Positions 11,394 to 21,086 of a DNA stretch of 64,000 nucleotides are shown in pieces. The DNA is from Botrytis cinerea B05.10. Lineage: Eukaryota > Ascomycota > Leotiomycetes > Helotiales > Sclerotiniaceae. The notes under the pieces are model-generated. The model was given only the letters and a program-made list of their open reading frames with translations. It had not been told where the DNA came from and ran no database searches. The stretch covers positions 620,001 to 684,000 of the forward strand of contig NC_037324.1 of the NCBI RefSeq assembly GCF_000143535.2, in the 5' to 3' direction. Made by a program: the position numbers and the translations under genes. The first letter of the stretch is position 1. Each line of letters starts with the position of its first letter.

Positions 11394-12212
11394 TTACTCT
11401 TTCCGCACCAGTTGACAACGAGCCTTTGTCCTCTGCTCCTTGATCGCCTTCTCCTCTTTGATCCGTGCAGCTCTTGCCCGTAGATCCAGTCCGGGGGAAG
11501 CTGATTCTGCGGGTATCGCGATGGACGTATGAGGAGTACGAGCTTGGAGGAAAAGCTCCTTGAGATCCGTAGGACGAGTAGCCGGTGGCGCTTGGTCCTG
11601 GATGAACTCGTTGTAATCCCTTGTTGCGTCTCTCGCCTTCCACTCCTTCCGAACTTTCTCCTCCCGAAACAGGCGCGCTCTTCGATCGGCAGGCGACTCT
11701 CTCGCAAGACTATCCCTCAACTTCTCTTCCATGTCCCGTGCATGGAAGTCTTCTCTAAGACGTTCCATGTTGGTATCCCGGTAGGGATTCCGAGATTGAA
11801 GAGCGGGGTCCGCGTCCGCATCCGCATCCGCTTCGTATCCTGCATCTAAGGCGGCTTGCGACACTGGCGACACTAGAGATACCGGTGGTCGGGCAGCTTC
11901 GGTATTGTACCGTCTTAATTGGTTTGGGATTGCTTGAGACTGCGATGCTGGTCTTGCGTGGGCTCTGCGAGGAATCGTCTGCTGTCGCGTTGGGGCCTGT
12001 GGTCTTCGTTGTTCGGCTTCTCGTTGCGCTTTCTCCTCTCTCTCCCGTACACAATACGGACACAACTCCAAGGAGGGTGTTCGGATTGTTTCGGTGGAAG
12101 TAAGAGCTCGCTTGAGTCTGCTGATTACCGAGGGCTTTTGTGGAGCTTGAAAGCTCAAGTTAGGAAGTTCGTGGCTGCAAGCGTACACGATTTTTCTGAT
12201 TGTAGTAGGCAT
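11394..12212 (-). CDS. C-x-H/C-x-x-C protein with charged disordered tail (cluster member E)
   Basis: 272 residues as a single exon from 12212. The head is Val-Tyr-Ala-Cys12-Ser-His14-Glu-Leu-Pro, then SRLKRALTSTETIRTPS and Leu-Cys51-Pro-Tyr-Cys54, nearly the same plan as member D. The long tail is Arg/Glu/Gln-rich with an Ala-Asp repeat (~residues 133-141) and several REE/KEW charged helices. The 3' end is uncertain. The stop codon overlaps a GTAAGT that could be a donor, and a coding-like frame with an acceptor follows near 11320, so a further short exon may exist. TATAAAG lies 156 bp upstream. Function unknown. Confidence 0.65.
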   Translation of the reverse strand: MPTTIRKIVYACSHELPNLSFQAPQKPSVISRLKRALTSTETIRTPSLELCPYCVREREEKAQREAEQRRPQAPTRQQTIPRRAHARPASQSQAIPNQLRRYNTEAARPPVSLVSPVSQAALDAGYEADADADADPALQSRNPYRDTNMERLREDFHARDMEEKLRDSLARESPADRRARLFREEKVRKEWKARDATRDYNEFIQDQAPPATRPTDLKELFLQARTPHTSIAIPAESASPGLDLRARAARIKEEKAIKEQRTKARCQLVRKE

Positions 12213-12367
12213 GATTGCTTAGTGGATGTGGTTTTTTGGTTGGTAGGTTGATTCGTCGATATCGTCAATTCAAAAACAGAATTCTTATTTGGAGTGAAGA
12301 GTATGTAGATGTATCGAAGATATGGATGAGTATGAGAAAACAAAATCCTATCGGGGAATTTATAAAA

Positions 12368-12374
12368 CTTTATA
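12368..12374 (-). promoter_or_regulatory. Putative TATA box of cluster member E
   Basis: TATAAAG on the minus strand about 156 bp upstream of the start at 12212. Confidence 0.35.
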
Positions 12375-13287
12375 CTCCCATAAACGGATTGTTCAGCGAC
12401 TCCATAGCATTGTTCAAAAAATCTTCGACGAAATTCACAATGAAGTTGATGCGATGCATATGACCCAATGACATAGTCCAGGAGCATCAAACTAGTTTTG
12501 AATTAGACTTCATCCTTCGGTTTCCTTATCCAGGAATTCGAAGGTGCAATAGTCTCGGTATATTGTTGACATAAAGAGTTGTATTCAAACTGTACTTTCT
12601 CATCTACGATGGAGATATAGATAAGTATGTAGTTATAAACAAATCCGAATTAATAGCGCAAACGATGCCTACCCAGAGAATGTGGTTGCTCTAGATAGTG
12701 AGCGAGGAGAGGTAACCCCAATTCTGAAAAAGAAGTCAGCATATAGAGGGGAAATAAACATTATCATATACGAATGTATGTTCAAAGAAAGCAAACAATT
12801 TGTCGAGACAGGCGCGTTTCAGCCAAGAACGGAAAGAAAATTGGCGTATGTGGCGCTTCTGTTTTGGAATAAAGTAGAATATAGGGCTGAGATGATCTCA
12901 TCAAAGTTTTTCTTTGTATGGTGGCTCGTTTTGTTGTTGTTCTCGTATTGTTTTGGAATTTATCGGTGAACATGAGATATTTAGATGTTCTAATGGAAAG
13001 CTAGACGTTGTTTTGACGGAGAAACTAGATTGAATGCTCGATCTATTTCGAGACATGTGCTAAAAAGATGAGAACAACCCTGTTGTCTCGATTCTTTGTC
13101 AATTGCATATTCGATGATAAAGAAAGCAATCGTCGATAAAGAGATTATATGATCTTTGTCAAAACCATCAGTTTCAAACAATGGCCAGAAGAATCTACTT
13201 AATTCGGACAATAACCATTGTAAACCCAGCAGCTCATCCTCTCAAAAATAACAAGTCCAGTCTTCAAAATACAAAGTCCTACAGCTT

Positions 13288-13294
13288 TATATAT
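13288..13294 (+). promoter_or_regulatory. Putative TATA box of cluster member F
   Basis: TATATAT on the plus strand 56 bp before the chosen start at 13350. It overlaps a general T-rich stretch, so it is only suggestive. Confidence 0.35.
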
Positions 13295-13349
13295 CTTTAT
13301 ACTTTAATTGAACAAACAAATACCACACAAACCCATATCCACTTCCAAC

Positions 13350-14546
13350 ATGGCTTCGAGGACATCTTTCAAGCCAGTCGAGGTGCAGGTAGTTTACGGA
13401 GAATGCGGACACGTTTTGAGAAAGACCCAGGTAATCCCCATCCAAGTTCCCGTCAGCGGAGAGACGTCCAAGAAGAAGAAACGCAGCAGCTCTACTTCAT
13501 CTAACGCATCCAAATCATCTCGTCGCAGCAGCTGGAAGTCTTTCCTTTGCACCGGTGCAGAGCAAGTTGAGAGTGACTCTGACAATGAAGCAGGTCTCGA
13601 ATTCCAATGCGCAGGACTTGAACTCGTCGACCACGTTGCCGGCTTATGTCCAGACTGCACAGCCCGACAAGCTCGCTTGATCGCTCACCAACAAGCACGA
13701 GACTCCGAGATCATCCGCGCTCAAATTGCTCAAGAGCAAGACAATGAGCGCGAACGGCAACGTCGAACCTATAGACGCATGGAGGACCGACGCACCAAGT
13801 TCCGATGTGACAAATGCATCAGAGAAGATCGACATTCCATCGACCGATCGGGAAATGACGGATTCTGCTGCGAATTTGGACAATCATTCTGGAATGCCAA
13901 AATACCCGATGCTGAACACTTTTCCGTCCCCACCGAAGAATTAAAGCGCATGACCGTCGGTACATCTACAGCACGACACGCGGCAACCAAGGCAGCCAAT
14001 TCCTACGGATGGCAACCCCAACCTGACCAATTCAACAGGATCGAACCCGAGGTCATTAGACAATTCATCGGAATCCCAGGAAGCCAGGCTGCATCTTTGC
14101 CCCCTCCCCCAGCTCCTAGATACGAGGACGCCAATCTCGATATCGCGCGATGGAACGCTCAAGTACGAACTCATCGAGGTACAGTACCGGCGCCAAATAA
14201 ACCACTCCCTCAAATCCCATCGACAAGAAAGCCTCGGGCTACACCAGCGAGATTGAGACCATCGACTGGACCACAAGGATCTTGCAGGGTAAGCCCGCTC
14301 AGGACCAAAGACTCAGATGTGTCTATCATGACATCCCCAGCAGAAAGTGGTGAGGTATCACCAGTGTCACTTACCAACAGTCATTGGCCATCGGACCTTT
14401 CTAGACCAAAGACACAAGACGGGGAATACAACTTGAGAAGACAGATGTCTACTCTTGAACACGAAATTGATGGTGCATTGGAGAGTTGGACACAACCACA
14501 GGCAGCACCACAACCACAACCAGAGGAGAGAAGACGCAGAAGATGA
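13350..14546 (+). CDS. Large C-x-H/C-x-x-C protein (cluster member F)
   Basis: 398 residues, single exon. The start at 13350 (good A at -3, G at +4) is preferred to an in-frame ATG 42 bp upstream that sits close to the putative TATA box. The head reads Val-Tyr-Gly-Glu-Cys19-Gly-His21, then a longer Ser/Lys-rich insertion, then GLCPDC (Cys100, Cys103). A Glu/Arg-rich coiled segment follows (~115-150). A second Cys cluster (FRCDKC, then GFCCEF) may be another metal site. The C-terminal half is Pro-rich and probably disordered. It is the only member on the plus strand and sits at the right edge of the cluster. No known family is recognised. Confidence 0.7.
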   Translation: MASRTSFKPVEVQVVYGECGHVLRKTQVIPIQVPVSGETSKKKKRSSSTSSNASKSSRRSSWKSFLCTGAEQVESDSDNEAGLEFQCAGLELVDHVAGLCPDCTARQARLIAHQQARDSEIIRAQIAQEQDNERERQRRTYRRMEDRRTKFRCDKCIREDRHSIDRSGNDGFCCEFGQSFWNAKIPDAEHFSVPTEELKRMTVGTSTARHAATKAANSYGWQPQPDQFNRIEPEVIRQFIGIPGSQAASLPPPPAPRYEDANLDIARWNAQVRTHRGTVPAPNKPLPQIPSTRKPRATPARLRPSTGPQGSCRVSPLRTKDSDVSIMTSPAESGEVSPVSLTNSHWPSDLSRPKTQDGEYNLRRQMSTLEHEIDGALESWTQPQAAPQPQPEERRRRR

Positions 14547-15402
14547 TTTTCCTTTGTTCGATATAGAGTAACCGCAAGAGAAGACGTAGAAGACAATTCC
14601 ACTCCTTAGTTTCATTTGTTAATTTCATCTGCTGGCTTTTCCCGAAAGGATCACTGTCTTACTTTCCTTCGTTAGATTCTTTCCTTTGTATCATGTTTTT
14701 CAGGAGTAAATGGCGGAGAAGAAAATTCAGACAAGCAAAGCTTTATAAAACTTTAATAAATATATCTACAATACAAAATAGAATTGGCTATGTGAAATGG
14801 CGATGTACAAAATGTGAAATTAATGAAATTTATAGACTATGAGACGATATAGGGACACCGGTTTATTTCAATGGAATCTCAAGTAGTATTTTCGTCGCCA
14901 AGAGCGCACTTTGACATTGCATGGCGTGGATATGGTTCCATGTTGCGTAGCTCCCTTACCATTAATACCTTAACACTTAGTCAGGTCAAGCAGTTGGTCT
15001 TGCTATCATTGGTCATGATGTATGTATGTAGTTTAAATCCAGACACATTGATTTACCTAGGCATGCAGATGAAAGTTGACGAGTAGTGTTCGAGGGACTA
15101 AACATGGTATTCTCTGCATATCAAAAACTCGCTTGCAAATGTACAATTGAACCAAGAAATTAAGAAACGCCTCGCACCTCAAAAATAACTCCACCGAATT
15201 GGCTTATCCTTCCGGAAAGACTTTACTTCCCGCGAAAGCTATTCTGAACACTGCTGCCAATCTAGGGCGAGCTCCGTTGACCTTCTGAATAGACTGCCGC
15301 CTCTACCATTGCGCTCATGTCCACCTTTCTTCCCCTTGCCCTTCACGGGCTTCCCCCTGCATTGCTTGTCTGTGTGATATATCTCGGTCCTATATCGGGA
15401 TT
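14547..15402. other. Intergenic region between convergent genes
   Basis: Joins the 3' ends of member F and MPO1. AT-rich with no convincing frame. Confidence 0.5.
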
Positions 15403-16116
15403 TCAGTTGGCTTTGCCGTTCTTGATGGTACCATTTGTCTGCTCGGCTTTGAATTTCGTAACCTCTTTTTCGACTGCAACATCAATCCTTTTTTGCAATT
15501 CCGGTCTGTATCCAAATATGAATAGCAACTCCATAAATACGAAGAATGGAGCGAGGACTAAAGCTTGCACGAGGTTGTCGAGTAATGCGGGGGCACGCTT
15601 TTCGAAAGCACCATGGCCGACGAATTGCATAATCCACGAGACAAAGAATACAGCACCAGCGATTTGATTTGCCAAAGTAGCATTTGAAGACGTAGCAAGG
15701 ACATGATTCGAGAATGCAGTCCATCCGATAATGAATGGGAGAAGAATGCTGCCTGCGACCGGTTCAAGAAGGATGTAAAACCCGCTGTAGCATATTGATC
15801 CAATCGTGCTAAAGTTCAAAGGTAAATTCGGAATGGTAAGCCATGATGGCAGAGGTATCAATGTGGGACTGTTGGAGCACTGTTATATATTGTCAGCATG
15901 CCTGCCGTCCTCGTTCTCGAGATCGCGGAAGCTTCGGAGCATACAAGGAACAGACTGGTGGCCAGAATCAAAGGCACACATATCATATGAATGAAAACAT
16001 TTGTAGGATTGTGATGGTAAGCCCCGTACTATATTTAACATTAGCCAATGTCTAGTAGCGCCGTAATATTCGCCCAGACATACAAAGGTAAGCTGTTTCT
16101 CGAGGTTGAGGGACAT
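15403..16116 (-). CDS. MPO1: MPO1/YGL010W-type 2-hydroxy fatty acid dioxygenase (DUF962 family)
   Basis: ER multipass protein. The yeast homologue Mpo1 is an Fe(II)-dependent dioxygenase that removes one carbon from 2-hydroxy long-chain fatty acids during phytosphingosine breakdown. Three exons: 16084-16116, 15945-16028 and 15403-15879. Introns are 55 bp (GTATGT/TAG) and 65 bp (GTATGC/CAG, branch GCTGAC). The joined protein has 197 residues, as usual for the family. The conserved histidine motifs are present: YGAYHHNPTNVFIH (His16, His17, His25) and FVGHGAFEKRAPAL (His128). The segment PLPSWLTIPNLPLN and several hydrophobic helices also match the family. The C-terminus is charged and cytosolic-like. 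The enzymatic role is transferred from yeast, not shown here. Confidence 0.92.
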
Positions 16117-17314
16117 TTTGAAAAAAATGATCTGATGCGACAGGCTCAAAATCTTTGCGCGTGTCTGCGATATTCAGGAATGAGAAGGCGAATATGATTT
16201 AAAGGTCGATTTGCTGGTTCGAGGGTGAGGCGCAGTCGTTAACTCATCGAAAATATAGGAGTTCTTGGAATGAGTACAAGATGGAGAGATGGAGGGGGAG
16301 AGTGGATAGGATATAAGGCAATCAATATCAATACATCAATGCAGCCAATTTTGCCTAATTAAGCTGGGCGCAGTGAAAGGAGTCGTCTGAACGGATGAGG
16401 ATCAAAATGAAAGCATGTGTTGAATTGTGAACCTCGGAATCAGAGTTGAGGGTGGTGTGGTTGGTGGTTGGTGGTTGGTTGGGTGGTAATTCGTAATTCG
16501 TAATTCTCGTGGCATGTCATTTTCGTAATTCGTATTAGTAATCAATCCCACGTGCATGCTATCGTAGACCAGAGAATGCATACAGCCAGTACCTCGATAT
16601 ACGCATGGACCAGCGCATATTTCATCCTTAGCGTCGCGGGAAAAGTCTCGAAACTCTTTAATAAATCGCGTAACCTACAACGTCGGGGCAATCGAGCTCT
16701 CTTCCTCTCTCTCAATCTCGACCCTTCTTGTCTTCCACAGTTACAGATTTCCCTCCATAATCACAATTCCCAACCACAGCATCGACAAACCTTTGCGCAT
16801 TCTCTGTAATATCTTTCAGGGATCTGCCAAAGCGTCACGTCTTTGCAATTTCATTCATTTTCAAACAATGTATGTTGAAAGTTGACTATTTCCGACTTTG
16901 ATGCATCTTGACTCGAAAACAAAGAGACTGACAGTCCACAGAATAGCAGGATCGACTCGGCACATTCGTCGAACTACGAACAACCTTGAGACGGACTGTG
17001 CGATCCGAAAGAGATTCGACATCTATATGGGATTGGGTCAATAACTTGGGGTTTAGAGCAGGCTGAGCTAGGTATTAAGAGTTACAGAGGGAAGGCTCTC
17101 GAAACATCACCATTGTCTCCATAGACAAATATACTTAAACTCCGCCTTATTTCAATAATATCACCTTCTCTACGACATTACACGTTTCTACCAAGAAGGA
17201 GGATTGTTGTGTTGCAGCGCAATTCCAAAGTTGCATTGCCCAGAAAAGGCATTGATTCTACAATCCTAAAATTCTATCCACTCCCGCTATCCATCTCGCT
17301 CCTCACCATTCAAA
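16117..17314. other. Divergent intergenic region MPO1/RPB7
   Basis: 1.2 kb shared upstream region. Around 16450-16510 there are short direct repeats (GGTTGGTGGTT type and three copies of GTAATTC). No gene is supported. Confidence 0.5.
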
Positions 17315-18011
17315 ATGTTTTTCCTCTACAATCTTGAGCGTCAGGTCACCCTGCACCCATCGTACTTTGGTCGCAATATGCATGAGTTGGTGACTGGCAA
17401 GCTATTGAAAGATGTTGAAGGAACATGTACCGGTCTCTACTACATCATCACAATTATGGACACCTTCAACATTTCCGAAGGAAGAATCCTTCCAGGAAGT
17501 GGATTGGCTGAGTTCACTGTTGGATATCGTGCTGTAGTGTGGAGACCCTTCAAGGGCGAGACTGTAAGAACTCGAAATTGTGAATTCATTTAACGTGCAT
17601 TTCTCATGGACATATGTAGGTCGATGCTATTGTAACCTCAGTCAATGCTGTCGGGTTTTTTGCGGATGCTGGTCCTTTGCCCCTCTTTGTATCTGCACAT
17701 GTAAGTTTTGTTCATTGCTGTTGGTGTGCAATCCATACTAATTCAATGCAGCTCATTCCTCGTGACATCAAATTCGATGCAAATGCGACACCACCCCAAT
17801 TTACAAACAATGAAGACTCTGTCATTGAGCCAGGCACTCATGTCCGAGTAAAGATTATCGGTACAAGACCTGAAGTCGGAGCCATGTTTGCCATTGGCAG
17901 TATCAAAGAGGATTATCTTGGGTGAGTTTCCCATCCTAATTTGTTACATCTCATTTGTGACATTGAACAACCCCAATTAACTTCATGTCTAGCTGTTTGC
18001 AAGCCTCGTGA
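17315..18011 (+). CDS. RPB7: DNA-directed RNA polymerase II subunit RPB7
   Basis: Subunit of the RPB4/RPB7 stalk of RNA polymerase II, acting in initiation and mRNA fate. Four exons: 17315-17563, 17620-17700, 17752-17921 and a 19-bp last exon 17993-18011. All introns are 50-71 bp with consensus donors. The joined protein is 172 residues, matching yeast (171). The N-terminal tip domain begins [19 protein letters not shown] and contains [12 protein letters not shown] and [22 protein letters not shown]. The C-terminal S1/OB domain contains [20 protein letters not shown] and LIPRDIKFD, ending in EDYLGCLQAS. All are RPB7 hallmarks. The tiny last exon supplies only the final six residues, so its acceptor (CTAG at 17991-17992) is inferred from frame and ending. 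Confidence 0.96.
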
Positions 18012-19116
18012 TCCTTGATATAATTCAGCCTCAACTAAACCCTCAACACCTTTCAAGCACATTTCAGTCATAACTTCAGATCTTTATGATTTGAGACCTA
18101 AGCTTTCTTGGACACACCACTATTGTCATTTCATGGAGATATGACCTACCCCAGAAGATCAGCTCAATCAAAGGCTTTGAGCTCTGAGGTTTAATAAAGT
18201 CTACCAGCTTCCTTATGGCAGGAATTTGGGTGAACTCAATGTTATAAATGGATCGATGAATGAATATCTATCTTACAAGTATTTCTGCTAGTATTGTTTG
18301 GTGATTGATTCTGTGAAATTCTAGCTAGGTACTTTCATTTTCTTGGTTCAATGGTCAGATCACGATGTCAAACATTTTTCTGATCGAATTTACCACATCA
18401 TGCATTTAAACTTTATTCTAAGGATAGCACAATCTTGACCCCATTTATCATATTGTATGCATTATTCAATCAAGTTCAAAAACTGTTTTTCTGTTTGTGT
18501 TGGTTTTTGTTGACAGTTCAACTCAGAGTGGAGTCACCTTTTTGGTTTTTGGTTCTACAGTCACCCAAGGCCAATTTCGAAGCTTAGCTTTGGTATATGA
18601 CCCTAAGTAAATGATAAGTCGGTATGTCAGCCTAGTGTAGAAGAACGGAATTGTGTTTGAAAATGCGAGTACAAGAACTAGTGCAGCTTCCCGTACAATG
18701 TCACATTCTGTTGTTATATGAGTCACCAGGAAATACTTTTTAAATTTTGTTTATTTATGAATGCTAGTACAGCAGCTAGTTTATTAGCGAGTAGAATTCA
18801 CCGTAAAATGGAATATTGTTTCTCTGGTATATGCCCTGTGTTCCTTTTGTTACGGTCCATGTACCACGACTTGCTTGATACTGCAGATACCTCATGTTTA
18901 TCCTGTTCTCAATGTACATTATGGTTTATTACGGTTTGTTTAGTATCATATAGGTATCACAACATACCCGGTACCATAGAACTACTTGCTACTTCATCAT
19001 AATTTACTAGACATCAAATCAAATATTTACCCATTTAGTTTCACCCAATAATTTACATTCATCAAAAATCAATTAGTCGTTTTCGTTTTCGAACTAGCAA
19101 CAGTCACGACTTCAAT
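18012..19116. other. Intergenic region, nothing recognised
   Basis: 3' side of RPB7 and upstream region of the next plus-strand gene. AT-rich, only short frames. Confidence 0.5.
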
Positions 19117-20106
19117 ATGAATAACTCGGCAATCAACACTAAATACATGAGGCATGTTACGCAGCTAACCCGCGAATGTAGTTGTAAAAATAACCGCATC
19201 GAATGTCACCACCGCAGTTTCATTGGCGCCACAGCCGTCCAAAAAACTAAGATCCTCGAGGAGTCGGACATTGGACGATGTAAATGTCTTGCTATCGAGC
19301 CGACGATTCCACCACCAAAACCCGAGACATATACCGCACATCTAGCCGTGCTTCGCAACCCAACTCATAAAGAGTGGAAATCCAGGCCGCACAGATATCT
19401 TTCACCTGCTCTCTGTAACATCTCGCCGCATTATGTTCAGCGATTCGTCGAGCCTGCTGTCCGGGAGACACTCCGTAAGGGCGATTTCCCTGAGGGAAGA
19501 CACGAATTTACATTGGCGAAGGCGCAGCAAGAGGTGATGAGATTTATGCATTTGAGCGGAGTAAAATATACTAGAGAAAAGCGCAGATATGCAGAACGAG
19601 CATCAGTACTGAAGAAGGAAAGTTATGAATTTGAACAACAGGTGGAGATTTTGATGATGAAGCTGCAGGAGATTCGATGGAAACGGAAAAGAGAAGAGGA
19701 ATTATGCGTTTATCTTGAAGATCTTGTTGGGGTCAGGGAATGCGCGGAGCAGAAACGAGAATTTGGGGATCAAAAGAGGGAGTTTTTGTTAAGTCGAGAG
19801 AGATTGAAACGGGAGAGAGAATCCGGAACTTGTGAGGTAGTTGAGCAGTTTCAATTGGCTCATAAACTCGAAGATCGAGACAAGATTGAAAAACTTGCGC
19901 AGAGGGATGAGGAGGCTTTGGGAGAATTGGAAGAGTTTTTGGAGGAGCTAGATGTGATAGAATGGAGGGAGAGAGAAAGGGGAAAGTTGGGGAAGCTGGG
20001 GAAGAAATGGATAGGTGGGGGAGAGAAGGGGGATGGGGATGTGAAGAAAAATGTCGAAACTGAATGGATGGATGAATCGCTGAGTCTTTTTCTTGATAAT
20101 TCTTGA
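19117..20106 (+). CDS. Coiled-coil protein with Cys/His-rich N-terminus, hypothetical
   Basis: 329 residues, single exon. The first 60 residues hold a Cys/His group: Cys21-x-Cys23, Cys30-His31-His32 and Cys55-x-Cys57. This recalls the head-first metal-site plan of the 4.5-14.5 kb cluster, although the exact C-x-H/C-x-x-C spacing is not kept. The middle carries HEFTLAKAQQEVMRFMHLSGVKYTREKRRY. From ~residue 160 to 300 the chain is Glu/Lys/Arg-rich with heptad-like spacing, a likely long coiled coil. The start at 19117 is the first ATG; an in-frame ATG at residue 11 is an alternative. No signal peptide or membrane segment. No family is recognised. Confidence 0.65.
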   Translation: MNNSAINTKYMRHVTQLTRECSCKNNRIECHHRSFIGATAVQKTKILEESDIGRCKCLAIEPTIPPPKPETYTAHLAVLRNPTHKEWKSRPHRYLSPALCNISPHYVQRFVEPAVRETLRKGDFPEGRHEFTLAKAQQEVMRFMHLSGVKYTREKRRYAERASVLKKESYEFEQQVEILMMKLQEIRWKRKREEELCVYLEDLVGVRECAEQKREFGDQKREFLLSRERLKRERESGTCEVVEQFQLAHKLEDRDKIEKLAQRDEEALGELEEFLEELDVIEWRERERGKLGKLGKKWIGGGEKGDGDVKKNVETEWMDESLSLFLDNS

Positions 20107-21086
20107 TTGTCCTGTTCTTAGATGGGTGGGTGGTCGATTTGCTGGATTTTATGGATTTAGAGATTGGGGTTGGGTTATATGGGTGTTTTGAAATTAAGGA
20201 GGGTGAGCAGATACTAGTTAGTCATTTGAGCAAGCATAGCGGGATGTCTAGAGGGGAATAGAAGTTTATGGGATGAGTTTGATACTGCTATTAACTTTGT
20301 AATGTGTGTGTATTTTGCTGCGGTGTGCTGTGCTGAGGTTATTTTTCTGTCTAGCTTGCTTGTGGATATAGATGTATTTAATCTAGGCTTTGTGAATGGC
20401 GGGAATTTGTGTAGGTATTTGAAAAGAGTAGAAGGCATTAGAGATCACATAAGAAAGGCGTTCGCATATACCATACAATCATAGAGCAATCCTAAATGAT
20501 TAACTATATATAGCAAACAGACAAATCGTTACATATCAACAATAAAGTGAATGAATAGAAGAAGTTTATACAGCAAATAGAGAGTAGAAACATAGATTGC
20601 TTTTCCTAAATTATACAAAAAAGACATATACATATTAGCTACAAAGAAGTCATATGATCAGCATGTGTTCTTGTGCATAATACAAACTTGAACTCAATGC
20701 GTATGGTATCTTACTATTATCAATTTTTGAGATGTTTCTTAAAGGTGGAGCTTGAACCAAAAGTTCATGGTTCAGGACGTATACGATATACATTAAGTTC
20801 TAAGTTTGAGAGGTTTGGAGACACATTTAGCATGTATAGATCTCGAAATTGATAGATTTGTTGTCTATTAAATAGGCACTGATGGTCTCTCTTGCCATGT
20901 TTTGCTTCACTAGGTATCAAATAACCTCAAGGTTGACTTGTATTCCGAGTGTAAGAAAATACAGTACATCGGTAATCTCTCAAATATCAAAGTGTACAAA
21001 TAATTACAATTAGAATCTTCATTCCCCAAAGAAAACAAACACATCGATTGCTTAGATCAAACATTCATATCTTGAGTCCTGCCTTT
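20107..21086. other. Intergenic region between convergent genes
   Basis: AT-rich spacer between the coiled-coil gene and the amidoligase gene. Only short frames; nothing recognised. Confidence 0.5.

Larger units (their letters stand above)
12213..13349. other. Divergent intergenic region between members E and F
   Basis: Shared upstream region of a minus-strand gene (start 12212) and a plus-strand gene (start 13350). TATA-like elements lie at 12368-12374 (minus) and 13288-13294 (plus). No gene is seen inside. Confidence 0.5.
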
